Source: Allobrachymonas sp.
Lineage (GTDB): Bacteria; Pseudomonadota; Gammaproteobacteria; Burkholderiales; Burkholderiaceae_C
Length of the DNA: 8,260 bases
Assembly: GCA_012036375.1 (NCBI GenBank)
Contig: JAAUOI010000120.1
Location: 1 to 8,260 of the forward strand
Reading direction: 5' to 3'
Below, in pieces: positions 1-7,012 of the stretch. Within the stretch, counting starts at the first letter, position 1. Every line of letters starts with the position of its first letter. The translations under genes were made by a program, and so were the position numbers. The notes below the pieces were generated by a model. That model ran no database searches and was not told the origin of the DNA. It saw nothing but the letters and a program-made list of their open reading frames with translations.

Positions 1-34
1 CACGGAGATGCTTTTGGGGGCGGAAGAGCTTTAA
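1..34 (+). CDS. ilvB: Acetolactate synthase large subunit, C-terminal tail only (partial)
   Basis: Only the last ten residues are in the window: reading from base 2 gives TEMLLGAEEL and then TAA at 32-34. A tail of the form TEMLLG-acidic-acidic-L is what I recall for betaproteobacterial acetolactate synthase catalytic subunits, and the next gene is the matching regulatory subunit. The enzyme would carry out the ThDP-dependent condensation that starts valine, leucine and isoleucine synthesis. The assignment depends on this short tail plus its position before ilvH, so it is inference from context more than from sequence. Frame 1 is also open here, up to a TAG at 103-105, but it runs into the repeat element and does not resemble a protein. 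Confidence 0.72.
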   Translation, partial: TEMLLGAEEL

Positions 35-53
35 AACATTTGCGTCGGGTATT

Positions 54-169
54 TAACGCGAAAAGCGCGAAAAAGACGCGAAAAACGCGAAAAAAGACAA
101 CGTAGTTGAACAGCTGAGAACCCCAAATTTGATTTTTATTTTTGCGTTTTTCGCGTCTTTTTCGCGTTA
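54..169. repeat. Palindromic CGCGAAAAA-type repeat element 1 in the ilvB-ilvH gap
   Basis: The element begins with TAACGCGAAAA (54-64) and ends with its exact reverse complement TTTTCGCGTTA (159-169). The left arm holds four tandem CGCGAAAA units (starting at 57, 66, 77 and 86). Bases 66-88 are a perfect 23-bp inverted repeat of 144-166. The centre (about 98-135) is unrelated sequence. A transcript could fold into a long hairpin between the ilvB and ilvH cistrons. The architecture resembles REP/BIME-type or MITE-like elements, but I do not recognise a named family. The gap it occupies is 223 nt, wide for an ilvB-ilvH pair. A second shorter copy lies after ilvH. Confidence 0.85.
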
Positions 170-213
170 CCTAGAATCACAAACTTAAGACCAATCTATT
201 TGCAGCCAAGTCA

Positions 214-229
214 GTTGATTACCATCAAC
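214..229 (+). other. Small perfect hairpin in the ilvH leader
   Basis: GTTGAT (214-219) and ATCAAC (224-229) form a perfect 6-bp stem with a TACC loop, directly followed by the purine-rich stretch GAGGAGGG (231-238). That stretch matches a Shine-Dalgarno sequence but sits about 20 nt from the ilvH ATG, too far to serve it. The nearer AGAGGAA (246-252) is the likelier ribosome binding site. The hairpin could be a minor leader structure or chance; no function can be assigned. Confidence 0.3.
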
Positions 230-257
230 CGAGGAGGGCTCAGAAAAGAGGAATCAC

Positions 258-750
258 ATGAAAACACATCATTGCACTGTTAATTGAAAACGAAGCGGGC
301 GCACTCTCCCGCGTGGTGGGCTTGTTCTCTGCCCGGGGCTACAACATTGAATCGCTCACCGTGGCCACCACGGAAGATGAATCGCTCTCGCGCATGACGA
401 TTGTCACCAGCGGCTCGGATGAAGTCATTGAGCAAATCACCAAGCATTTGAACCGCCTGATCGAAGTCGTTAAAGTCGTCGATCTCACCGAAGGCAGCTA
501 CATCGAGCGCGAACTGATGATGGTCAAAATTCGCGCGGTGGGCAAAGAGCGCGAAGAGATCAAGCGCACGGCAGACATCTTCCGTGGCCGCATCATCGAC
601 GTGACCGATAAGAGCTACACCGTGGAGCTAACCGGCGTTCACAGTAAACTCGATGCCTTCCTCGACTCTATTGACCGTAGCGCCATTTTAGAAACCGTCC
701 GCACGGGTGCTTCTGGTATTGGGCGAGGTGAGAGAATCTTGCGTGTTTAA
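258..750 (+). CDS. ilvH: Acetolactate synthase small (regulatory) subunit, with an apparent single-base insertion near the start
   Basis: This is the regulatory subunit of acetohydroxyacid synthase, an ACT-domain protein that binds the catalytic subunit and mediates valine feedback inhibition in the cytoplasm. The protein shows the family signature GLFSARGYNIESLTV followed by TEDESLSRMTIV (ACT domain), and a C-terminal half with ELMMVKIRA and the typical ending GASGIGRGERILRV. The expected start is the ATG at 258-260, 6 nt after AGAGGAA (246-252). As written, that ATG reads only nine codons before TGA. Removing one A from the AAAA run (261-264) gives MKHIIALLIENEAGALSRVV, the normal family N-terminus, joined in frame to the rest. 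The corrected length is 163 residues, the usual size. Most likely a homopolymer error; a real frameshift mutation cannot be excluded. It sits between ilvB and ilvC, with repeat elements on both sides. Confidence 0.93.
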
Positions 751-760
751 ATACTCTAGG

Positions 761-837
761 TAACGCGAAAAACGCAAAAGAGAATCATTGCCTTTTTTTT
801 TGCGTTTTTTCGCGTACTTTTAGCGATTTTCGCGTTA
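761..837. repeat. Palindromic CGCGAAAAA-type repeat element 2 in the ilvH-ilvC gap
   Basis: A shorter relative of the element upstream of ilvH. It has the same 11-bp termini, TAACGCGAAAA at 761-771 and TTTTCGCGTTA at 827-837. An inner near-perfect inverted repeat (763-779 against 798-815, one unpaired base) would make a second long hairpin in the operon transcript. The 18 bases TCTAGGTAACGCGAAAAA at 755-772 are the exact reverse complement of 158-175 at the right edge of element 1, so the elements share the flank TCTAGG outside the palindrome as well. It fills most of the 129-nt gap between ilvH and ilvC and ends 42 nt before the ilvC ATG. Confidence 0.83.
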
Positions 838-879
838 CATAGTTTTTGCTAATCTAACCAACAAACTGAAGGAAATGAA

Positions 880-1894
880 ATGAAAGTTTTTTACGATAAA
901 GATTGCGATTTGAGCCTGATCAAAGGCAAAACCGTCGCCATCATCGGCTACGGCAGCCAAGGCCATGCGCATGCGCAGAATTTGAATGACAGCGGCGTGA
1001 AGGTCGTGGTGGGTCTGCGCAAAGGCGGCGCGAGCTGGGATAAAGTGGCCAAGGCTGGCCTGCAAGTTGCGGAAGTGCTCGATGCAGTGAAATCAGCTGA
1101 CATCGTGATGATTCTGCTGCCTGACGAGAACATCGCTGGCGTGTACCGCGAGATCGAGTCGAGCTTGAAGCAAGGCGCATCGCTCGTGTTCGCACACGGC
1201 TTCAATGTGCATTACAACCAAGTCGTGCCACGCGCTGATTTGGATGTGTGGATGGTTGCTCCTAAAGCGCCTGGCCACACGGTGCGCAACACCTACACGC
1301 AAGGCGGCGGCGTGCCCCACCTCATCGCTGTGCATCAAGACAAGAGCGGAAAAGCGCGCGAGATGGCTCTGAGCTATGCCATGGCCAATGGCGGCGGCAA
1401 AGCCGGCATCATTGAGACCAACTTCAAAGAAGAAACCGAGACCGATTTGTTTGGCGAGCAAGCTGTGCTCTGCGGTGGCGCTGTTGAGCTCATCAAGATG
1501 GGCTACGAGACGCTCACCGAAGCGGGCTACGCGCCTGAAATGGCATACTTTGAATGCCTGCATGAGCTGAAACTCATCGTTGATTTGATCTACGAAGGCG
1601 GCATTGCCAACATGAATTACTCCATCTCCAACAACGCGGAGTATGGCGAATACGTGACCGGCCCCGAGGTCGATCAACGAAGAATCTCGTAAAGCCATGC
1701 GCAATGCCTTGAAGCGCATCCAGAATGGCGAATACGCCAAGATGTTCATCCAAGAAGGCCGTTTGAACTATCCCTCCATGACCGCTCGCCGCCGCAACAC
1801 CGCTGATCACCAGATCGAGAAGGTCGGCGCTCAGTTGCGCGCCATGATGCCTTGGATTGCGAAGAATAAGCTGGTGGATCAGACGCGTAACTGA
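880..1894 (+). CDS. ilvC: Ketol-acid reductoisomerase (class I, NADPH type), with an apparent single-base insertion
   Basis: This enzyme catalyses the Mg2+-dependent alkyl migration and NAD(P)H reduction of acetolactate or acetohydroxybutyrate, the second common step of branched-chain amino acid synthesis. The Rossmann motif GYGSQGHAHAQN is at residues 23-34. The R47-K48 and S52 positions fit NADPH preference. The metal and substrate residues D189, E193, E225, E229 and S250 are all visible (DLFGEQAVLCGG, FECLHE, NYSIS). The frame breaks after GPEV: as written it stops at 1690-1692. Dropping one base at 1671-1672 gives GPEVINEESRKAMRNALKRI and continues to the TGA at 1892-1894, for 337 residues, close to the class I norm of about 338. 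AAGGAA (869-874) precedes the ATG at 880. It is the last gene of the operon and is followed by a terminator. Confidence 0.95.
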
Positions 1895-1915
1895 TTTTTA
1901 AAGCGATATTGGCAC

Positions 1916-1959
1916 TTTGCCGGCATAAAACCTGCGCGGAGTGCTACTAAATCAGGAGT
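1916..1959 (+). repeat. Dispersed 44-nt motif, copy A (downstream of ilvC)
   Basis: The copy reads TTTGCCGGCATAAAA, then a variable stretch, then TGCTACT and TCAGGAGT. Copy C (6875-6918, opposite strand) matches it at about 34 of 44 positions. Copy B (from 8081) matches at 25 of 31 positions over the core. It lies between the ilvC stop and the terminator hairpin, its last base touching the hairpin's first. Function is unknown: a transcribed 3'-UTR element, a protein-binding site or a degenerate mobile repeat are all possible. Confidence 0.65.
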
Positions 1960-1989
1960 AAGCCGCTTGAGCGATCAAGCGGCTTTTTT
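1960..1989 (+). terminator. Rho-independent terminator of the ilv operon
   Basis: AAGCCGCTTGA (1960-1970) pairs perfectly with TCAAGCGGCTT (1975-1985) around a GCGA loop. A run of six T (1984-1989) starts within the stem end. It lies 65 nt after the ilvC stop and 9 nt before the end of the convergent exbD gene. On the other strand the stem is followed only by TTACTCCTGATT, so it should be much weaker as a terminator for exbD. Confidence 0.92.
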
Positions 1990-1998
1990 ATTGGAAAT

Positions 1999-2409
1999 TC
2001 AACGCTGAGGCTCGGTGATGAATCCGATCTTCTTCAGCCCCGCCTGTTGCGCAGCAGCCATGGCTTGCGCCACGCGCTCATAGCGCACCGCCTTGTCGCC
2101 ACGAATGTGCAGCTCGGGTTGAGGTGATTGAGCTGCGGCAGTTTTGAGTTGCTGCATGACGGCTTCATCTGAGGTGGGCGTTTCGTTCCAAAAGTATTGG
2201 CCACTGGCGTCCACGCTCAGGCGGATGGACTGCGGCTTGGCGTCGAGCACTTGATTGGAGGCGCGCGGCAGCTCGATGTTGACGGCGTGCTTCATCACGG
2301 GCACGGTGATGATAAAGATGATAAGGAGCACGAGCATGACATCCACCAGAGGTGTCATGTTGATTTCGTTCATCACCTCATCGGTGTCGTCGGTTGTTCC
2401 AAAAGCCAT
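1999..2409 (-). CDS. exbD: ExbD, biopolymer transport membrane protein
   Basis: ExbD is the single-pass inner-membrane partner of ExbB and TonB in the complex that couples the proton-motive force to outer-membrane transport. The 136-residue protein has a short cytoplasmic N-terminus, one transmembrane helix (about residues 20-39) carrying the conserved membrane aspartate at D23 in NMTPLVDVMLVLLIIF, and a periplasmic domain ending in RGDKAVRYERVAQAMAAAQQ and GFITEP. These are standard family features at normal length. It starts 3 nt after the exbB stop, with AAAGG in the end of exbB as ribosome binding site, so the two are translationally close. It is the last gene of the iron operon and converges on ilvC. 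Confidence 0.96.
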   Translation of the reverse strand: MAFGTTDDTDEVMNEINMTPLVDVMLVLLIIFIITVPVMKHAVNIELPRASNQVLDAKPQSIRLSVDASGQYFWNETPTSDEAVMQQLKTAAAQSPQPELHIRGDKAVRYERVAQAMAAAQQAGLKKIGFITEPQR

Positions 2410-2412
2410 GAT

Positions 2413-3132
2413 TTATACCTTTTTCAAAGGCGTGACATTTGAAGTGGTCGCAATCTTCACGCGCGCTCCCGTCACGTAATACGCATGCAGATCATGCGCG
2501 AAGCGGTTGAGCTTTTGCACTAGGCTTTTGTTGCCGCGCACGAGGGCGTTGTAGCCCAATACAGCGGGAATGGCCACCGCCAGACCGAGGGCGGTCATCA
2601 CCAAGGCTTCGCCAATCGGCCCTGCCACTTTGTCAATGCTGGCTTGGCCGGCCATGCCAATCGAGAGGAGCGCATGGTAGATGCCCCACACCGTGCCAAA
2701 CAAGCCGACGAAGGGTGCAGTCGAACCGACTGAGGCGAGGATGGCCAAACCCGATTGCAAACGGGCGGTGGCCTCGTCAATCGCGTTGCGCAGGCAGCGG
2801 GTGATCCAGTCAGAAATATCTAAGCTGTCGTGGAGTTTCGGCATGGCTTGCTGCTGGCGATGGTGGGCGGCGGCTTCGCGGCCTTCGATGGCGAGCTGGC
2901 GAAAGGGATTGTCTGCCTCTGCGCCTAGCTTGCTTAAACCTTCGGCCACATCGGCGCTGTGCCAAAACGACTCCACTGCTTTGGCCTGCGAGGCTGCGCG
3001 GCGAATCGCCAAAGCCTTGCTGATGATGACCATCCAACTGGCCAGCGACATCGCCAGCAAGAGTAGAGCAACAAATCGCGTCACCCAGTCGCCCTGCGAC
3101 CACAGTTGTGAGAGACCGAAAGCTTGGTTCAT
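2413..3132 (-). CDS. exbB: ExbB, MotA/TolQ/ExbB proton channel family protein
   Basis: ExbB forms the inner-membrane oligomer that surrounds ExbD and carries the proton flow used to energise TonB. The 239-residue protein shows three hydrophobic segments at about 18-40, 128-155 and 174-197. The second carries the family motif STAPFVGLFGTVWGIYHAL, and the third has the conserved glutamate E175 in GPIGEALVMTALGLAVAIPA. The cytoplasmic loop between segments 1 and 2 is long, as expected. AAGGGAA lies 6 nt before the ATG. It sits 17 nt after tonB and 3 nt before exbD, which matches the common tonB-exbB-exbD order and supports an ExbB rather than TolQ assignment. Confidence 0.96.
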   Translation of the reverse strand: MNQAFGLSQLWSQGDWVTRFVALLLLAMSLASWMVIISKALAIRRAASQAKAVESFWHSADVAEGLSKLGAEADNPFRQLAIEGREAAAHHRQQQAMPKLHDSLDISDWITRCLRNAIDEATARLQSGLAILASVGSTAPFVGLFGTVWGIYHALLSIGMAGQASIDKVAGPIGEALVMTALGLAVAIPAVLGYNALVRGNKSLVQKLNRFAHDLHAYYVTGARVKIATTSNVTPLKKV

Positions 3133-3149
3133 ACTTTTCCCTTTAAGTT

Positions 3150-3841
3150 TTAATCGAGTTTGAAATCAAACGGAACGCCAAAGCACATGGCTTCGGGGAT
3201 GCCACCGCGCGTGCCGGGCTTGTAGCGCCAGCGCAGTGCGGTGGCCACTGCGGTGGAATCGAGTCGTTCAAAGCCGCTGCTTTTGCTGACCTCCGCTTTG
3301 TTCGGCAGACCCTTTTCATCCACACAGACGCGCAGCATCACGCGGCCTTGCTCGCCCAAACTGCGGCTAACGCGGGGGTAGGGCGGCGGCGGGTTGCTCA
3401 AATAATCTGCATCGCTGCGTGGCAGCTCAACATTGGGCGCTGGGGGGCTGGAGTTGGTGCAATGGCTGCTGGCGCGGGTGAAGCCGCAACAGGCGCTGCA
3501 ATGGGCGGCAGTGGCGCAGGCGTAGCAAGCGTAGCAGGCGTGACAACAGGCGCATTGGGCGCAGGCGTGGGGTCTGTATTGGCCAACGGCTGTGGCGCAG
3601 GCGGTTGCGTGTCTTGCTTGACTCTAGGTTGAACAATCGTTGAGGGCGCTGGAGGCGGCGGCGGTGGTGCAATCTCTGGTTGGGGCGGCTCGATGATTTG
3701 GCTGATCATTTCTACCGGCACGACCAGTTCATACGCCCGCAGCAGCAAGCCGTTTTGCAGAGCCACCAAGCCGCCAACATGCAGCAAAGCCACAATGCCT
3801 GCGATGACGATGGGCTGACGGTAGAACGGGTTACTTTGCAT
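3150..3841 (-). CDS. tonB: TonB energy-transducing protein, with an apparent single-base deletion in the proline-rich region
   Basis: TonB spans the periplasm and transmits energy from ExbBD to outer-membrane receptors. The N-terminus (MQSNPFYRQP) is followed by a membrane anchor at about residues 11-33 containing a histidine (VALLHVGGLVAL). A long Pro/Ala-rich stretch holding PPPPPPAPS follows. The C-terminal domain (YPRVSRSLGEQGRVMLRV, SSGFERLD, ALRWRYKPGTRGGIPEA) is typical TonB. The two halves are in different frames: as written the first ends in an unrelated tail at 3398. One missing C in the C-run (G6 on the + strand, 3442-3447) would join them as APPAPNVELPRSDADYLSNP. The corrected length is about 230 residues. 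GTG at 3844 is an alternative start one codon upstream of the ATG. The gene lies 20 nt after piuC and 17 nt before exbB. Confidence 0.93.
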
Positions 3842-3861
3842 CACAACTCAAGCTACACAAT

Positions 3862-4571
3862 TTATGGATGCGCCCACATGCGCAGCAGGTTGTGATACGT
3901 GCCCGTCAATCGCACCGCTTCTTCTGATTCTGCGCCCGTGGTTTGCAGCTCGCGGGTGCGCAGGCGCATGATGCTCATGTCCAGCTCGTAGAGCATTTGG
4001 CGCTGCTCATTGCTTTTGACCATGCTTTCAATCCAAAGAAGCTGCTGATACGCTCGCCGCGCGTGACGGGATTGACGCGATGCACCGTGGTAGAGGGGTA
4101 CAGCAGCAAGCTACCCGCAGGCAGCTTGTAAGCCAGCTCGCCGCCGGGGCTGCTGATCACCAGTTCGCCACCGTCATACGACGCTGGATCGCTCAGAAAC
4201 AAGGTGCAGGATAAATCCGTGCGCAAAAAACCGTTGCCGCCCGGCACTTGGCGCAGCGCATTGTCAATATGCGCACCGAAGGTGTTGGTCTGGCCACTGT
4301 AGCGGTTGAAATTGGGCGGATAAACGCGCCGGGGCAGGGCGGCGGTCATGAATTCGGCATTGCGACTGATGGCAGAGACGATGATTTCGCGTGCCTGCGC
4401 CGTCACGCGGCCACCCTCGGGCGTTTGTTCGTTATTTTTCACTTGCGCTGATTGTTTGCCAGAAGTGGCCAAGCCGCTGATCCAGCCTTCGCCTTGCGGC
4501 GCGTGGGCAATCAGATCGAGAACTTTGCGGATGTCCTCAGGCGGCATGACGTGATGGATAGGCAGTTGCAT
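3862..4571 (-). CDS. piuC: PKHD-type Fe(II)/2-oxoglutarate hydroxylase (PiuC/YbiX family), with an apparent single-base deletion
   Basis: This belongs to the Fe(II)/2OG dioxygenases found next to Fiu/PiuA-type siderophore receptors; the true substrate is not established. The iron ligands fit H101 and D103 (FGAHIDNA) and H164 (STTVHRVNPVT), with the 2OG-binding arginine at R174, ten residues after the distal histidine. The core SCTLFLSDPASYDGGELVI is also typical. As written, the frame changes after SSFF and ends early at 3975. Adding one base to the AAA run at 4035-4037 (T-run on the coding strand) gives SSFFWIESMVKSNEQRQMLY and carries the family C-terminus to the TAA at 3862-3864. The corrected length is about 236 residues, close to the usual 226-230. 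No strong ribosome binding site is seen. It lies 28 nt after the receptor gene, the same arrangement as fiu-ybiX in Escherichia coli. Confidence 0.92.
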
Positions 4572-4599
4572 GGCGGTGGCTTTGCACGAAGGTGAATCT

Positions 4600-6978
4600 T
4601 TAGAAACGAGCCGTCATGTTAACTTGAACCACGCGCCCTGCGCCGGGAATATAGTGGCCACGGTAGAGGGAATCAGCGTAGAGCTTATTGGCCACATTGT
4701 TGAGATTGGCTTTGATTGTGTAGGTGTCGTTGATGCGGTATTCAGCGAGCAAATCCACCGTGCTGTAGCCGGGGGCTTGGAAGATGCCGTTGGCAGGGTT
4801 GCCGAGATCGGCTGGGGCTTGCTTGCTGCGGAAGTTCACTCCTGCACCGATGCGCCACTGCGCGTTGAGTTGATAGGTATTCCAAATCGTGCCGCTGTGT
4901 TTGGGTGTCAGGCCCGGACGATCGCCCACGCGCGCGCCGCCTGCCGCTTGCAAGCAACGCGCGGGAGCAGGCGGGCATGCGGCGGCTTGGTCAATCTTGG
5001 CCACGGGTGTCCAAGCGTAGGAGCCATAAATTTCCCATTGCGGCGTGAGGCGGCCCGTGATGTCAAACTCAATGCCCGCGCTGTGGCGCTTGCCCGACAG
5101 CAGCAAACTGGTGGCGGCAGTGTCTGCATCGGTATTGCGCTCGTTGAATTTTTCGGCGTAGAACAAGGCGTAGCGCGTGGTGAAGCGTTTGTTGGCGCTG
5201 TCAATTTTTGCGCCGAATTCGATGTTGCGGCTTTGCTCGGGCGGCGTGTTGGCGTTGGTGGCGTTGTAGGAATAGGTGTCGCCTGAGGTGTTAAACGATG
5301 TGCCGTAGGAGAAGTGGTAGCTTGTGTATTCGCTGGGCTGCCATAAAACGCCGAAGCGTTTGGATAACTCCTCGATGCGCTGGCGATAGTTCACCGTGGT
5401 GGCAACAATTGGCGCAGCGTTGGTCAAGTTATTTTGAGAAAAATTGCCCTTCATGCTGTCGTAACGCAGACCCGTCACCAGCTTCCATGTGGGCGCGATT
5501 TGAATCACATCTTGCACATACAAGCCAGCGGCAATCGCATCAAACTCACTGGTTTTGCGCAGCACGCGGCTGGCCTCGTTGACGCTTGCGCCGTCATTCG
5601 GGTTGCCGGCGAGGGTGGGCGGTTTGGTGAGATCAATACCGCCTTGTGCGGCATTGCGAGATCCATAGACTTGCCTAGCTTCTTGCGCATAGTCCACGCC
5701 AGCGAGCAGCGTGTGCTTCATGCCCCAAGCATTGAATTGGGTGCTGAGATCCGATTGCAACTGACTCAGTTGCATGTCTTGAATTTTGAGGTTGGTGCCG
5801 CGATTGAAGGAGGTAGCGGAGCCAAATGCGCCAAGATTTTGTGCGGCCGCCGCTGTTGTAAAGCGCACTGAACTGGCGCGCTGGTCTCGGGTGTAGAGGG
5901 CGCGTCGAAGCTGGGTTTTGAGTTCGGTTTGGGTGCTGAAGCGGTGGATGTGGCCGAGCGTGAGAATCTCTGCCGTGCCGGCGTTGTAGTCGCTGGCCAT
6001 GCCGTAATAGTTTTTGGGATCGAGGCCGGGCAGCAGGCGATTATCTGCTTGGGTTTGCCCCGCGTACCGAGCCCAAGGTAGACCATAGTTCATGCGTGGA
6101 TTGCGGTTGTCGAGGAAATACACGCTGGCGATGAATTCATTTTTTTCGCCGATGCCGAGGCGATAGCTGGCGGCGAGGCCGCGTTTGTCAATGCCGTTGC
6201 CTTTGCCGTCGTTTTGCGCGGTGGTGTGCATCAGATTCAGGCGCAGCGCTTGATTCTCACCCGTGTGAAAGTTGAAATCACCTGTGGCGCGGCGGTATTG
6301 GTGGCTGCCCAGCGTGAGGCCGACTTCATGTTCGGTAATGGCGCGGGGCAGTTTGGTGACTTGATTGGCAGCGCCGCCGGTAGAGCCTCGGCCAAAGAGC
6401 ATCGAGGCCGAGCCGCGCAGCAATTCCACGCGATCATGGTTGAACGTGTCGCGCTCGTAAAACGCAGGGTCGCGCATGCCGTCAAGGAAAATGTCTCCTG
6501 TGCCTGCCAGCGAAAAGCCGCGAAGGCGAATGTCTTCCTCGCCACCCTCAGCAGCCAAGAATGTGATACCGGCAGTGTTGTGCAACACGTCTTTGAGTGT
6601 GTCTAAGTTGCGGTCGTCGATGAGCTTTTCTGTGACCACGGTGATGGATTGCGGTATATCGCGCAGCTCCTGCTGGCCTTTGCCAATGCTGGTGCTGCGG
6701 GCGCGCACGGTGTCTTTGCCGCTGGGCTCGGCCGTGTCGCGCACGATGACGGGCTTGAGCGTGGACTCGCTGGGGGGTGCAGACGTTTGCGCATGCAGCG
6801 GCATGGTGAGCGAACCAGCCAGTAGCATAGCGCCCAACGGCAAAAGAGCCGAGGCGGGTTGTGCAGTGCTATTCACTCCTGAATGAGTAGCAAACTGTGT
6901 ATATTTTATGCCGGCTAACTGCCGTTTTTTCTTAAGATTTGAGGTGGGTTGAGCAAGCAAAGAAGAAGCGTAGGCCAT
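4600..6978 (-). CDS. fiu: TonB-dependent catecholate siderophore receptor, Fiu-like
   Basis: This is an outer-membrane gated channel for ferric siderophores. The 792-residue frame has a long leader whose hydrophobic part (about 44-63, ALLPLGAMLLAGSLTMP) ends in a signal-peptidase-like LHA-Q. A TonB-box-like stretch LKPVIVRD lies near 74-81. The plug domain (about 100-210) shows RDIPQSITVVTEKLI, RLRGFSLAG, LDGMRD, and DRVELLRGSASMLFGRGSTGG with NQVTKLP. The rest is the beta-barrel, ending in MTARF with the C-terminal phenylalanine. The neighbouring piuC and bfd genes favour a catecholate (Fiu/PiuA/BfrA-like) receptor; the actual ligand is inference. The ATG at 6978 lacks a visible Shine-Dalgarno sequence, and a dispersed DNA motif overlaps codons 21-37, so the true start could lie downstream, for example at the GTG for residue 35. 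Unlike five neighbours it has no frameshift over 2.4 kb. Confidence 0.94.
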   Translation of the reverse strand: MAYASSLLAQPTSNLKKKRQLAGIKYTQFATHSGVNSTAQPASALLPLGAMLLAGSLTMPLHAQTSAPPSESTLKPVIVRDTAEPSGKDTVRARSTSIGKGQQELRDIPQSITVVTEKLIDDRNLDTLKDVLHNTAGITFLAAEGGEEDIRLRGFSLAGTGDIFLDGMRDPAFYERDTFNHDRVELLRGSASMLFGRGSTGGAANQVTKLPRAITEHEVGLTLGSHQYRRATGDFNFHTGENQALRLNLMHTTAQNDGKGNGIDKRGLAASYRLGIGEKNEFIASVYFLDNRNPRMNYGLPWARYAGQTQADNRLLPGLDPKNYYGMASDYNAGTAEILTLGHIHRFSTQTELKTQLRRALYTRDQRASSVRFTTAAAAQNLGAFGSATSFNRGTNLKIQDMQLSQLQSDLSTQFNAWGMKHTLLAGVDYAQEARQVYGSRNAAQGGIDLTKPPTLAGNPNDGASVNEASRVLRKTSEFDAIAAGLYVQDVIQIAPTWKLVTGLRYDSMKGNFSQNNLTNAAPIVATTVNYRQRIEELSKRFGVLWQPSEYTSYHFSYGTSFNTSGDTYSYNATNANTPPEQSRNIEFGAKIDSANKRFTTRYALFYAEKFNERNTDADTAATSLLLSGKRHSAGIEFDITGRLTPQWEIYGSYAWTPVAKIDQAAACPPAPARCLQAAGGARVGDRPGLTPKHSGTIWNTYQLNAQWRIGAGVNFRSKQAPADLGNPANGIFQAPGYSTVDLLAEYRINDTYTIKANLNNVANKLYADSLYRGHYIPGAGRVVQVNMTARF
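6868..6918 (-). repeat. Dispersed 44-nt motif, copy C (overlaps the 5' end of the receptor gene)
   Basis: On the minus strand from 6918 the sequence reads TTAGCCGGCATAAAATAT, then TTTGCTACT and TTCAGGAGT, matching copy A at about 34 of 44 positions. It ends with an imperfect inverted repeat (GCTACTCA against TGAATAGC, 7 of 8). Here the motif lies inside the reading frame assigned to the receptor leader (residues about 21-37), where the encoded LAGIKYTQFATHSGVNS does not look like a signal peptide. This suggests the motif is a DNA or RNA element and that this segment may be untranslated leader. Confidence 0.6.
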
Positions 6979-7012
6979 GGCAGGAGTTCAAGTCAATCAA
7001 GAGGGGGCTGCA

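Noticed and set aside
54..97. CRISPR-like tandem repeat
   Set aside because: The CGCGAAAAA units are only 9-11 bp with no spacers and belong to one arm of a palindrome.
1..105. A frame open from the window start through the repeat to TAG at 103
   Set aside because: Its product becomes Lys/Arg/Thr low complexity from the repeat, while frame 2 gives a recognisable IlvB tail ending at 34.
258..287. A nine-codon leader peptide (MKTHHCTVN) before ilvH, as in attenuation
   Set aside because: It has no run of Leu, Val or Ile codons, and its nucleotides read as the normal IlvH N-terminus when one A is removed.
1093..1749. A 218-codon open frame on the - strand opposite ilvC
   Set aside because: It is antisense to conserved ilvC codons and its product resembles no family; it is a shadow frame.
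1960..1989. A fully bidirectional terminator shared by ilvC and exbD
   Set aside because: The T-run exists only on the + strand side; the minus-strand side lacks a T tract, so it can be claimed only for ilvC.
1999..3132. TolQ-TolR instead of ExbB-ExbD
   Set aside because: The pair directly follows tonB and a siderophore receptor, and no tolA, tolB or pal is present.
3150..3401. A separate short gene for a TonB C-terminal domain protein starting at TTG 3401
   Set aside because: The upstream bases in the same frame continue to encode the usual TonB linker, and one base joins it to the N-terminal half; a split gene explains it better.
4570..5286. A 238-codon open frame on the + strand opposite the receptor gene
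   Set aside because: It lies wholly antisense to an intact, strongly supported receptor frame, its product has no family features, and GC-rich coding DNA often leaves the opposite strand open.
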